A DNA stretch of 23,459 bases from Ramicandelaber brevisporus (taxonomy: Eukaryota > Kickxellomycota > Ramicandelaberales > Ramicandelaberaceae), in contig MU602948.1 in the NCBI GenBank assembly GCA_025201865.1, forward strand, positions 7,580 through 31,038, written 5' to 3'. Positions 1-8,600 of the stretch are shown here, piece by piece. Positions within the stretch are counted from its first letter, which is position 1. The number at the start of each line of letters is the position of its first letter. The notes under the pieces were generated by a model, which was given only the letters and a program-made list of their open reading frames with translations, was not told the origin of the DNA and did no database searches. The translations under genes and the position numbers were made by a program.

Positions 1-382
1 GGATATCCGCAGTACAGCGTGAAGATTTAATCTAAACTCAGAGTTATCATGAGTAGCGAGCATTGACAACAAATGAAACGACCAAATGAGCGACCCTGAA
101 TGGTGACCGTATCCACTCTGGGTCTTCTCTTCATTACAATTGTTGTTCAAGTTGAACTCATTCCACATCGTCTGATCACACAGTGTATGAATTTTTGTTA
201 CTGCGATATAATGTGGATGATGAAGCCGATTTGTCGATTTTATTCGCGTTATTTGTTACCAAAGTGACTGGTTTGCTCTCTCTGATCTCAACTACTCGAC
301 TGAAGATTAACCACCACTACCAACAGCAGAACAGAGAAGAGCAGAACAGCTGATCTACCCAGCGGCCAGCGGCCAGCCAGCC
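1..382. other. Upstream region of the zinc-finger gene, no gene seen
   Basis: No convincing reading frame or RNA gene is visible. The last 80 bases before the ATG at 383 are purine/CA-rich and end in a short direct repeat of agcggcc, consistent with a 5' untranslated leader. No clear TATA element was found. The left part may belong to a neighbouring gene outside the window. Confidence 0.4.
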
Positions 383-2386
383 ATGTCGAGCGTGAAGATC
401 AAGACAGAGCCGACAACAACAGCAACAGCAACAGCAGCAGTCGACGGTGTGCAAGTCAAGCTCGAGCCGAGTCTCTCAGCAGCTGATATCAATTTCGAAC
501 AGCATACTTCAGATATTGACACCAAAGTCGAGTATGACTCAGAGGCTGATATCAAATCCGAGAACGATGATAACAGTGATGATGGAGACACCGATCAGGA
601 CCAAGCATCAGAAGCTCCCAGCAGTCGGCGACAATATATCTGCGAATATCCTGGATGTGGTCGTGGTTTCAAGCACTCCAACCGCCTGGGAACACATCGA
701 CATGAACACAAACTCCAAGTAGAATTCAATATCCTCGGAAAGACGTACATTCTAACACGACATTCGTTAGATGATCGATGGTCATGTACTTTTCCGGATT
801 GTACAACAACACTCAATACAATTGATAGTGTACGTAGCCATTTTCGAAACACTCATAGTGATACTACGGGACAGCATCAACAGTCTTCAGCAAAGAAAAT
901 TCAGCGTACACGCTATTTTGTTGATGTGGATTTCTTTTATGTGAATGGAGTTCGCTGTAGCTATCATACTAAGATTGGAGTGTTCATTTGTCACGTGTGT
1001 AAGCTGGTGCCGGAATGTCTGCTCACACATTTGCAGCAGAGGCATGGATTTGATGAGAAGTCGATTGACAACTCTGTGCTGCCAGAGAGTGCAATAAATG
1101 CAAATGCTGATCCCAGTGTTAATCAGCACACTAACAATCCGCATCTCGCAGCAGCAATTCGCGAACCATACCGGCAGCAACATCAGAATATTGTCCAAGG
1201 CTGGATGTGTGTTACATCTAAGTGTGGCTACTGTGGCCACACAGCTGAAAATAAGAGTGATCACAAGAAAAAGATGCATCGAGGCGAACAATTAACAACT
1301 GTCCCAGCACTGGTACTGCGCCTTGTTTCTGCGAAATCAAGCTCGTGCTATTTTCTCGTTGCTCGGCTGGATACTGCCATCAATAGAGCGAATCAGCACA
1401 GAATCGACTACAGCCACGATGGATTGAACGCTCAAGATGAGAATGGAGTTGATATCGAACAGAATGAGACTGCAGATGTATCCATTCAAAAGCAAAAGTG
1501 GAAATGTGAATATCATGATTGCGAGCGGCTTTTCAACTCAACTTATCAACTTAGTGGGCATCGGCGCGAACACAAACTGGAAGTGGTAGTTACAGTACAA
1601 GGTACGACTTTCACTCTTAGCCGTCAGTCTTTGGAAGATCGATGGTCATGTCCACTTTCAAATTGTAAAGTGATGTGTAAAACAGTTGATAGTACTCGTG
1701 TGCATATTCAGAGAGTCCATAAAGCATTGGTGATTAAAAAACGAGCTAATAGTGAAGACGACAATAGCCAGCAGGTGCAAGTTGTCATGAAGAAACAACG
1801 CATCCTATTTTACTTAAATGTAAATGATATTTATATTGGCGGTACTATATATGGCTATCATACTACAACTAAAGTTTTCATATGTCATATATGCAGGTTG
1901 GTGCCAGACTGCTTACTTACACACTTGAAACAGAAACATGGATTTGATGAAAAGTCGATTGATAATTCGGTTCTGCCGGAGAGCGCCAGGATTAATGGAA
2001 GCGATCCCAATGAAAACCAGCACACCAGCAACTCACATCTTTCAGCAGCAATTCGCAATCCATATCAATGGCGGAATCCAGATATTATTCAAGGTTGGCT
2101 ATGCATTGCAACTGATTGCGGGCATTGTTGTTCCACTAAAGAGACTAGAAATAAACATCAGCGCTTAATGCATAGAGGCAAACAAGAATCGACTGTTCCT
2201 GCTCTTGTACTGCGATTGCTTTGTGGGAAAATACAAACTTCATGCTTTCTCATTACACGGTTGGACACAATCACCAGCAATGTCAACTCAAATAACTCTG
2301 CAAGTCAGCAAGGAAACGAACGTGATGAAGATGATGGCGATGAACTAGTCCTGAGTGACTACAGTGACGACGATGATATCTATTAA
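383..2386 (+). CDS. Tandem C2H2 / OrsD-like zinc-finger protein
   Basis: 667 residues, starting at the first ATG of the frame. An acidic N-terminus (1-80) carries three SUMO-acceptor consensus motifs of the psi-K-x-E type: IKTE 6-9, VKLE 25-28, IKSE 57-60. A module of about 260 residues follows and is then repeated. Copy 1 has a C2H2 finger (C87, C92, H105, H109), a second finger (C135, C140, H153, H158), a C-x2-C/H-x4-H segment (C203, C206, H216, H221) ending in HGFDEKS, and a last Cys/His cluster (C276, C281, H294, H299). Copy 2 begins at C375, with its C-x2-C at C501 and last cluster from C574. The second half of each module resembles the fungal OrsD/DUF3505 domain in Cys/His spacing and in the trailing VPALVLRL strand. 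The C-terminus is acidic. A nuclear DNA- or protein-binding role is inferred; targets are unknown. It converges on the methyltransferase gene. Confidence 0.8.
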   Translation: MSSVKIKTEPTTTATATAAVDGVQVKLEPSLSAADINFEQHTSDIDTKVEYDSEADIKSENDDNSDDGDTDQDQASEAPSSRRQYICEYPGCGRGFKHSNRLGTHRHEHKLQVEFNILGKTYILTRHSLDDRWSCTFPDCTTTLNTIDSVRSHFRNTHSDTTGQHQQSSAKKIQRTRYFVDVDFFYVNGVRCSYHTKIGVFICHVCKLVPECLLTHLQQRHGFDEKSIDNSVLPESAINANADPSVNQHTNNPHLAAAIREPYRQQHQNIVQGWMCVTSKCGYCGHTAENKSDHKKKMHRGEQLTTVPALVLRLVSAKSSSCYFLVARLDTAINRANQHRIDYSHDGLNAQDENGVDIEQNETADVSIQKQKWKCEYHDCERLFNSTYQLSGHRREHKLEVVVTVQGTTFTLSRQSLEDRWSCPLSNCKVMCKTVDSTRVHIQRVHKALVIKKRANSEDDNSQQVQVVMKKQRILFYLNVNDIYIGGTIYGYHTTTKVFICHICRLVPDCLLTHLKQKHGFDEKSIDNSVLPESARINGSDPNENQHTSNSHLSAAIRNPYQWRNPDIIQGWLCIATDCGHCCSTKETRNKHQRLMHRGKQESTVPALVLRLLCGKIQTSCFLITRLDTITSNVNSNNSASQQGNERDEDDGDELVLSDYSDDDDIY

Positions 2387-2636
2387 CCGAGTAACTCGTA
2401 TTTTGCTTATTAAACAATTTGAAAATATAATATCGCCATCTAGTGCGCCGATTGTGTCTAATCTTCGTCTCTTATCCCTTTCACTTCTGCATAGACTATA
2501 TTCTCTTTAGTTGGGTCCGCCGGATTGATCAACCCTTCTTGTTAAGAGTTCTGCACTACGCACTCATTTTTAATCTTTTGCAACTGCTTCTTATTAATTC
2601 AAATGTGATTGTTATTTTTTTTTATACTTTACTTCT

Positions 2637-3455
2637 TCAATTCTTGAATGCACGGAACGTTAAATAGTTGACAATCGACTGCCATTTACCGTTTCGATAG
2701 CATACCAGTCGCAACTCATTGCGCATTTCTTCCAAAATCTCATCCTTTACATCCTCGCTCACCATGTCCAATCGCTTTCTCACAAAAGTGTCGAAATGCG
2801 AGTCGATACCATTTGCAAAAATCATGGGCTCGAATCGATTCTCCATCACGTCCACCGTGAAACCGCAGCTTTCAAGCATTTCCTTGTACTCCTCGGCATC
2901 GGGCATGTAGAATCCATCCCATCGCTTCCGCGCAAACCCGCGGCGCTCCATAGCGTTTGCCAGTGCCGCGAAAATCTCCGGGCTACTCACGTTGCCGACA
3001 AACTGGGCAACAAAGACTCCACCAGGTTTGAGCGCCGAGTTGATACCTCGCAAAACTTGCTCGGGGTCACGAGATGTCCAGTGCAAAACCAAGTTGGAGA
3101 ATACGACATCATATAAGCCAACTTCACCGCGCTCTTGGAGATGGCTCTGTAAATCATGCCCATCCACTACACGTAAATCTGGCAGGCCGTTCTTGCTAGC
3201 AGCAGCAAGCATTTCTGGGCTAAGGTCAGTACCTGTAAAGTATTTGACATTGTCGACAAGCATTAACGATACCACGCCATTGCCGCAGCCAAAGTCAAGC
3301 AAACGCGTCGCTGATTTGTCCAAGTGCGGTGACACCAATTGGAGAGCACGCTCTGGCGAGGTTGGCAAGGACTTGAAGTTCAAATTGTACTTTTCCAGTG
3401 GACATGTATCCTGTTCACGCTTTTCACGCGCTGTGCTGGTGGTTTCTGATGTCAT
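2637..3455 (-). CDS. Class I SAM-dependent methyltransferase
   Basis: 272 residues from the ATG at 3455. The fold is a Rossmann methyltransferase: motif I LDFGCGNG binds the SAM methionine/ribose side, GTDLSPEML ends strand 2 with the acidic ribose ligand, then YDVVFSNLVLHW (motif IV region) and LKPGGVFVAQF (post-motif). The C-terminal part has the signature FYMPDAEEYKEMLESCGF and ends in a GKWQSIVNYLTFRAF stretch. This pattern matches a Methyltransf_11/25 family found in bacteria and fungi whose substrate I do not know; trans-aconitate methyltransferases are distant relatives. The frame stays open upstream to a stop at 3651-3653 but has no ATG there, only a GTG at 3641, so the longer 334-residue reading is not accepted as it stands. 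The gene is convergent with the zinc-finger gene and divergent from NUP43. Confidence 0.8.
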   Translation of the reverse strand: MTSETTSTAREKREQDTCPLEKYNLNFKSLPTSPERALQLVSPHLDKSATRLLDFGCGNGVVSLMLVDNVKYFTGTDLSPEMLAAASKNGLPDLRVVDGHDLQSHLQERGEVGLYDVVFSNLVLHWTSRDPEQVLRGINSALKPGGVFVAQFVGNVSSPEIFAALANAMERRGFARKRWDGFYMPDAEEYKEMLESCGFTVDVMENRFEPMIFANGIDSHFDTFVRKRLDMVSEDVKDEILEEMRNELRLVCYRNGKWQSIVNYLTFRAFKN

Positions 3456-3856
3456 GGTTGTGGTGGTGGTAGCGGTGGTTACTGACTCAAGCTTAACCTT
3501 CTGGTCAATATTTAGATGTCCTGCTTTGCTGTAGTACTGCTGTCGCAAAATATACGTAGTATCAAACAGAGGAGGTATGCGAGATGGAGATCTACGCAAA
3601 GAAGCTTCGACAGAAAACGAGCTAGGTGACGACGGTCGCACAAGGGCCGCCTATTCGCACGATTTCCTTTCCTGTCCACATGCGTACTTCCCGATACTGG
3701 ATGATTCTGATTCGAGAAGCCCAACGTCAACACTGTGAACCGATTGATATACATTTGAAACCACAATGTTAATCTGAGTGATATCTTTTCTTCTAGTGAT
3801 CCGACCATCAGTTATCCATTGATAAAGAAACTGTCACTGGGTGTAGCACTGTGTTA
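3456..3856. other. Divergent intergenic region with methyltransferase leader
   Basis: About 400 bp lies between the methyltransferase ATG (minus) and the first NUP43 ATG (plus). The part up to 3650 is open in the methyltransferase frame and reads as an Arg/Ser-rich peptide without an ATG. A candidate minus-strand 3' splice site is present at 3540, with a TACTAC branch-like motif upstream and an AG in phase with the frame. The region presumably holds both promoters. No other gene was seen. Confidence 0.4.
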
Positions 3857-5344
3857 ATGAAACGACGTATGTCCTTTGCAACATCCATGACTCAAATGTC
3901 GATAATCTGCCAGTATGAAGGACATGTTGTAAACAAACACACTTCCTATTTTTTGTTATTTATTTTTTTTTACTTTTTCCTGGCTTTGAAAATTGATCGC
4001 CCAGTGATGAACACGTCCTCGAGCGCGACGCTGCTGATCGGCCGTACCGAGCGTATGGTGGCTGGTGCACGCTGGCTCCAGCGCGAGGCCGGCAGCACTG
4101 CCACTAGCACCTACGCCGCCTCCGACGCGCTCTTCGTTGCCGGATCGTGGGGTCGCACTCTGTTTACCTCCGAGCAATCTGGCAACTCTGGCGCTGGTGG
4201 TGGAGGAACGCTGTCAGTGTGGAAAGTTGCATTGTCCGATATCTCTCGACTCAGCCGACATGCCTTAAAGGCTGCAACCAGCGGACGCGCGAGGCTAAAC
4301 AGCAAACTTCCACTAGAATGCTTGGCCGAGATTGAACTTGACAATGGTGCCGATGTAACTGATGTACAGGCACTTGGATCGACGCGAGTGATTGCTGCCA
4401 CAAATGCTGGTCGAGTTGAGGCATTCTCATTGGGTCCAAACGAAGCTGGAGATGGTGTCGAAATCGTAAGAAACAGCTCGATTCTTGCCCATCGGCATTA
4501 CATTTCCAGCTCTTCTTCATCAGCAAAGCCAGCCATGGTGACTGCATTGGCAGTGCAGCCGGTTGTCGCTCATCAATCTCGTGGCAATATGCCTGAAACT
4601 ACCGAAAGCAGCTACGACCCAGAAATTGCAAGCGTTGGCTCCGATGGTCGCCTGGTCTTTACAAAGCCATTCAGCTCATCCGACGTAGTTGATCACTATG
4701 TGGCTGATCAGTCAACACTCAATGATGTGGCATGGATTACATCGACCCAGCTGGCAGTGGCCACAAGCGGTGGCCTAATCAAACTATTTGACCGACGCCA
4801 GCCTAATCAACCGATTGAAAGCAGAAAAAGAATCGATTTTGGCAGCCAGGTTATCAAACCATTCCAAGTGTTTACCCATCCGGTTAAAGACAGGTTTGCG
4901 CAGCTTGGTACATCAGTAACGTGTTTAGATGTGCACAAATTCCAAGCAAATTTGATTGCAACCGGTGATAATCACGGAACTGTATTATTGTGGGATATGA
5001 GAAATGCATCTGAACCAGTCCTGTCATCCGAGCAACATGAGCAGACGGCGTATAGAGTTATGATGGACAAGAGTATGGATGCTGAGATGGGTGTCGCTGT
5101 AAAGAGTGTAATGTTCCATCCAAATCATGCATCGCAACTATTTGTGTCATTCGCAGATGGAACGTGCAGTGTGATTGACTGGACAAAGAAGAATTCAATA
5201 GATGAGAAGCTGCCCATGCAAGTGACATTGAGAAATAGCAGATCGGTATTGCCGGTTAACTCGTTGGATTACCACAGACAATCACAGACATTGCTATGTG
5301 GTAGCGATGGCGAATCAGTTTTGGCATGGCAGGGCAATCTTTAA
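3857..5344 (+). CDS. NUP43: Nucleoporin Nup43 homologue (WD40 propeller)
   Basis: WD40 protein of the Y (Nup107-160) complex of the nuclear pore. The conserved protein starts at MNTSSS (ATG 4007, 445 residues). If the intron at 3867-4004 is removed, an upstream ATG at 3857 adds four residues (MKRL). Nup43 features include the opening GRTERMVAGARWL followed by a VAGSWG blade, PEIASVGSDGRL, LIKLFDRRQ, HKFQANLIATGDNHGTVLLWDMR, VKSVMFHPNH and the diagnostic end PVNSLDY...LLCGSDGESVL, which parallels the C-terminus of animal Nup43. Ser- and Gly-rich loops lengthen it beyond the animal protein of about 380 residues. Nup43 is missing from S. cerevisiae but kept in many other fungi. Read without splicing, residues from the intron would form a spurious hydrophobic stretch near the N-terminus. 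The gene converges on the kinase gene. Confidence 0.85.
   Translation: MKRRMSFATSMTQMSIICQYEGHVVNKHTSYFLLFIFFYFFLALKIDRPVMNTSSSATLLIGRTERMVAGARWLQREAGSTATSTYAASDALFVAGSWGRTLFTSEQSGNSGAGGGGTLSVWKVALSDISRLSRHALKAATSGRARLNSKLPLECLAEIELDNGADVTDVQALGSTRVIAATNAGRVEAFSLGPNEAGDGVEIVRNSSILAHRHYISSSSSSAKPAMVTALAVQPVVAHQSRGNMPETTESSYDPEIASVGSDGRLVFTKPFSSSDVVDHYVADQSTLNDVAWITSTQLAVATSGGLIKLFDRRQPNQPIESRKRIDFGSQVIKPFQVFTHPVKDRFAQLGTSVTCLDVHKFQANLIATGDNHGTVLLWDMRNASEPVLSSEQHEQTAYRVMMDKSMDAEMGVAVKSVMFHPNHASQLFVSFADGTCSVIDWTKKNSIDEKLPMQVTLRNSRSVLPVNSLDYHRQSQTLLCGSDGESVLAWQGNL
3867..4004 (+). other. Probable intron at the 5' end of NUP43
   Basis: 138 nt with donor GTATGT (3867-3872), a T-rich tract (about 3953-3980) and acceptor CCCAG ending at 4004. 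Splicing joins ATGAAACGAC to TGATGAAC and keeps the frame, giving MKRLMNTSSS. It also removes a low-complexity hydrophobic translation (FLLFIFFYFF) that has no place in Nup43. The alternative is simply 5' UTR with initiation at 4007. Confidence 0.5.
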
Positions 5345-5401
5345 GTCATCTTTTTTGTTTTTTTAATACAAACTAATTAACTGTTAACTTAAACGGTTTC
5401 T

Positions 5402-5415
5402 AATGATTAATCATT
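5402..5415. repeat. 14-bp perfect palindrome between convergent genes
   Basis: AATGATTAATCATT is its own reverse complement. It lies 58 bp past the NUP43 stop, between two convergent genes, just before the purine-rich tract. Confidence 0.6.
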
Positions 5416-5418
5416 GGA

Positions 5419-5606
5419 TGAGAGAGAGAGAGAACTTTTTATTAAAAAAAGAGAGCGTTAAAGATTTGAGAGAAAGAGAGAAAGAGAAAGAAAGAAAGAG
5501 AAAGAGAGAAAGCAAACGAGAACATTGAAGAGCTACGAGAATGAACTACGAATAAGAGAGTGATAGAGAAGCGTATGATCAGAGAGAGTGTCAAATTGAG
5601 AAGAGA
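5419..5606. repeat. GA-rich polypurine microsatellite tract
   Basis: Imperfect (GA)n/(GAAA)n runs on the plus strand occupy most of the space between the NUP43 and kinase stop codons. In the kinase transcript this would be a CU-rich 3' UTR. One AT-rich break at 5435-5451 contains a minus-strand AATAAA. Confidence 0.85.
5438..5443 (-). terminator. Candidate poly(A) signal AATAAA for the kinase gene
   Basis: Reading the minus strand gives AATAAA about 170 nt after the kinase stop codon, in an AT-rich break within the CU-rich 3' region. The call rests on the hexamer and its position only. Confidence 0.4.
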
Positions 5607-5613
5607 GGATCGT

Positions 5614-8600
5614 TTAGTTTGGCTGATCGCGGTCCTTGACAAAGCTCTGGATAGACACAGACAGTCTGCGCAGACCCTGCTTAAATCTTGACCCAATGGA
5701 TGGTGTGGTTGGCACTGGAGGCGGCGGTGGCAGGCCGGAGATCTGGGCTGCCAAATTGGTCGTGCTCAATCGAGATGGAGAAGCGGCTGTGGCTGTTGTT
5801 GATACAGAGGTTGGAGTGCGAGCATGACGAATGTGGCCGATAGAAGAAGAGAAATCACCCGTGTCGCCAGGCACAGGCAGTACGTGAGGAGAACATTCGC
5901 CACCAGCTGGAACATGAGATGGGGGTAGAGGTAGCTGCGGAGGTGGATACGTCGCGATGCCGTTCACAAACGGATGAGCCTTGATTTCATCCATGGTAAT
6001 GCGCGTGCGATAGTCAGGATCCATCAAGCGAAGAATGAGGTGTTTGACCTCCAGAGGAATGCCGCCTTCGTTAAGACGGACTGCACCAACCTTGGCAATG
6101 AGCTCATGAGAGACACAGCCAGTCTCATCCTCATCTGGGAAACGTGGCTCGCGACGCGGAATGACACTGAGCAACTCAATTTCTGTATCAGCGAGGAATG
6201 GAACACGACCATAGACAAGGCAGTAGAGAGTCACACCCATTGCCCACAAATCGATGCCTTTACCAACTACATTTGGAGCGACAGATGATGATGATGTGGC
6301 TGACGAAGATGGTGGCATGAAGGGTGGCATAATCTCGGGGAATGTGAGCTGGACTGGCGGGTTGATGATGAGGGGCTCTGGCGGAGGTGGTGGTTGCAGA
6401 ATGGAGGCAACGTAGCTATCAAGGTTCGCTTCACTGATACTCACAGCATCTACAGGGCCAGTAGCAGTGGCCATCGGCACAGGTGGCATTTGAGGGAATG
6501 CGCTCACACCAGAGCTGCCTCCAACATATGTGGATGCATGGCGAATGTGGCGAACACCACTTGCTTGAAGAGGCGGAGAGAGCGAAGTTGGATGCTGGGT
6601 GCCCAAACTAGTCGGTGCGTAAAGAGACCGGCGGTCGCGCTGAGGCGTCAAAGTGTTCGAATGGGTAGCCTGGCTGAGAGTCAACGAACCCATGCTTGGA
6701 ACCAACCCAGTGAGTCGCTCAGGCTCATAAACAGGTGGCAAAATGGTAGTGGATGGCGTCGTCGGCGCTCGCACCACGTCAACTGTAGTCATTTGGCCTG
6801 AACCAGCGTCGTATTCAAGTGCCGAGTTGGCAAACTGATTTTGTTGCTGCTGAAGACTGTTGATGGTCTCTGAACGTTTGCGGCGTTCTCCAAACAGCAG
6901 CGCAGTGATGGATGGACGACGACTGCTCTTCTTTGACTTGATGCTCTCTGCATGACTGGGTGAAAGGGGAGGTTGAATCTGCTGCTGCTGCTGTTGCTGT
7001 TGCATCAATGTGGTAGAAACTCCAGAAGCAGCGCTGACTATTGAGACAGACGAGCGATTACCAAAAAGTGCAGGGAAGATTCCACGCGGCGTAGCTGGCG
7101 ACAGAGTCGATGGTGGTCTGCCACCTTGCTGCTGCTGTTGCAGTTGCAGTTGAGAGTTCTGAGCAGTCTGGATCGGGTGAGGTGGTTGCGGTGGTGGAAC
7201 AGATACCATGATCTTGATGGCGAGCGGGGCACGGTGGATGCGAGAAGCCAGGATGGACGATAAATCCGCAGCAGTAGCGCACTGCTCAGGAGCAAAGAAC
7301 GCCGGAGTACCAACCGTACGAGCCAACTCACGCTCATCAGCTTCTAGCATCTGCTGTTGCATTGCTTGATGACGCCGGCTACGAGATTGCTGCTTCGTCA
7401 ATTGGACTTCGTGAGGGTGCACATCATCACCTGGTGAAAACACTTCGTCAATGGCGGTAATATCCAGCGAGGGTCGTGCGCTGTACTGCTGAGCCAAGTG
7501 GAATGTACGCTGACCATAGCCGCGAGTTGTGGTTGAAGCTGAGGAAGGAACATCGCTGTCGCTGTCGCTTTGATCTGCTAGATGGATATTGCCGCTGCTG
7601 CCAACTGCATCGAGCTCAGTGATTGGAACAGCGCCTGCTCTATGAGAGTCATCTTCACTGCCACTGCTTTCCGATGTAATAGCACCTCCGCCAATCACAC
7701 GCAGTCCAAGTTGTGGCGTTCGACGTCCACCACCACCGCCACCACCACTACCACTAATAACACCTCCAGTGCTGGCAGCACCGCCGCTGCGTGAGCTGTG
7801 AAGACTTCTCAAGCTGCGCAAACTTTGGCGACTGCGAGTTGAGCGGATGCTGTGGGATCGAGCGCTGGCTACAGAAACTGCCTGAAGCTGATGCGAAATG
7901 GACTGAGTCGGCACTCGACGCAGAGAAGATGATGAAGGAAGCAGTGGACCACTTTCATGATGGAATGGACGGGGAAGATCAAGTGATTGCCGAGCTGATA
8001 CTGGCGCTCCGCTAACACCACTGCCTCCACCACCGCCGCCACCAAAGAAGAAAGCACCTTGATCCATCGTCTCTTCATCATCGCCAGCATAGTCTGTAAC
8101 AATTACATTATTATTTTGCTGATGGGATTCCTCGTCGCTGCTTGAAGATGGCTGCGGATGCACCATAGATGGCTGAACCATGTCTTCAAAGTATTCGTCG
8201 CTGTCTGTGCTGTCAAATGGCTCATATTCATCCTTAGTATCTGGTTGAGCAGCCAAGCTCTGGTTGGTTGAAGTTCGTACAGGCGAAGCCAGGAGAGATC
8301 GCATTTCTTCAACAGTGACGCTGCGGGCACTTTGGAAGCTGGCTCGACCAACACTGCCTCCATTGCTCTGAGAGCCTTCGTCGAGCATAACAGGCGAAAC
8401 TGCAAATCCAGCTGAAGACGACTGATGCGATAACCGAGATGTAACTGGTTGTTGATGTTGCTGAGAATGATGCTGATGTGAGAATGAGGGTCTGTTACTC
8501 ACACTACCGCTGCCTATCGAACTGTTGCTGCCGCCACCGCCGCCACCGCTGTTGATGAAACCCGATGTGGCAATAGAAGGGGGAGTCGGCAACTGCGTCG

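Noticed and set aside
3900-4000. Hydrophobic segment as a membrane anchor in the WD40 protein
   Set aside because: It is the translation of a T-tract in a probable intron or 5' UTR; Nup43 proteins have no such segment.
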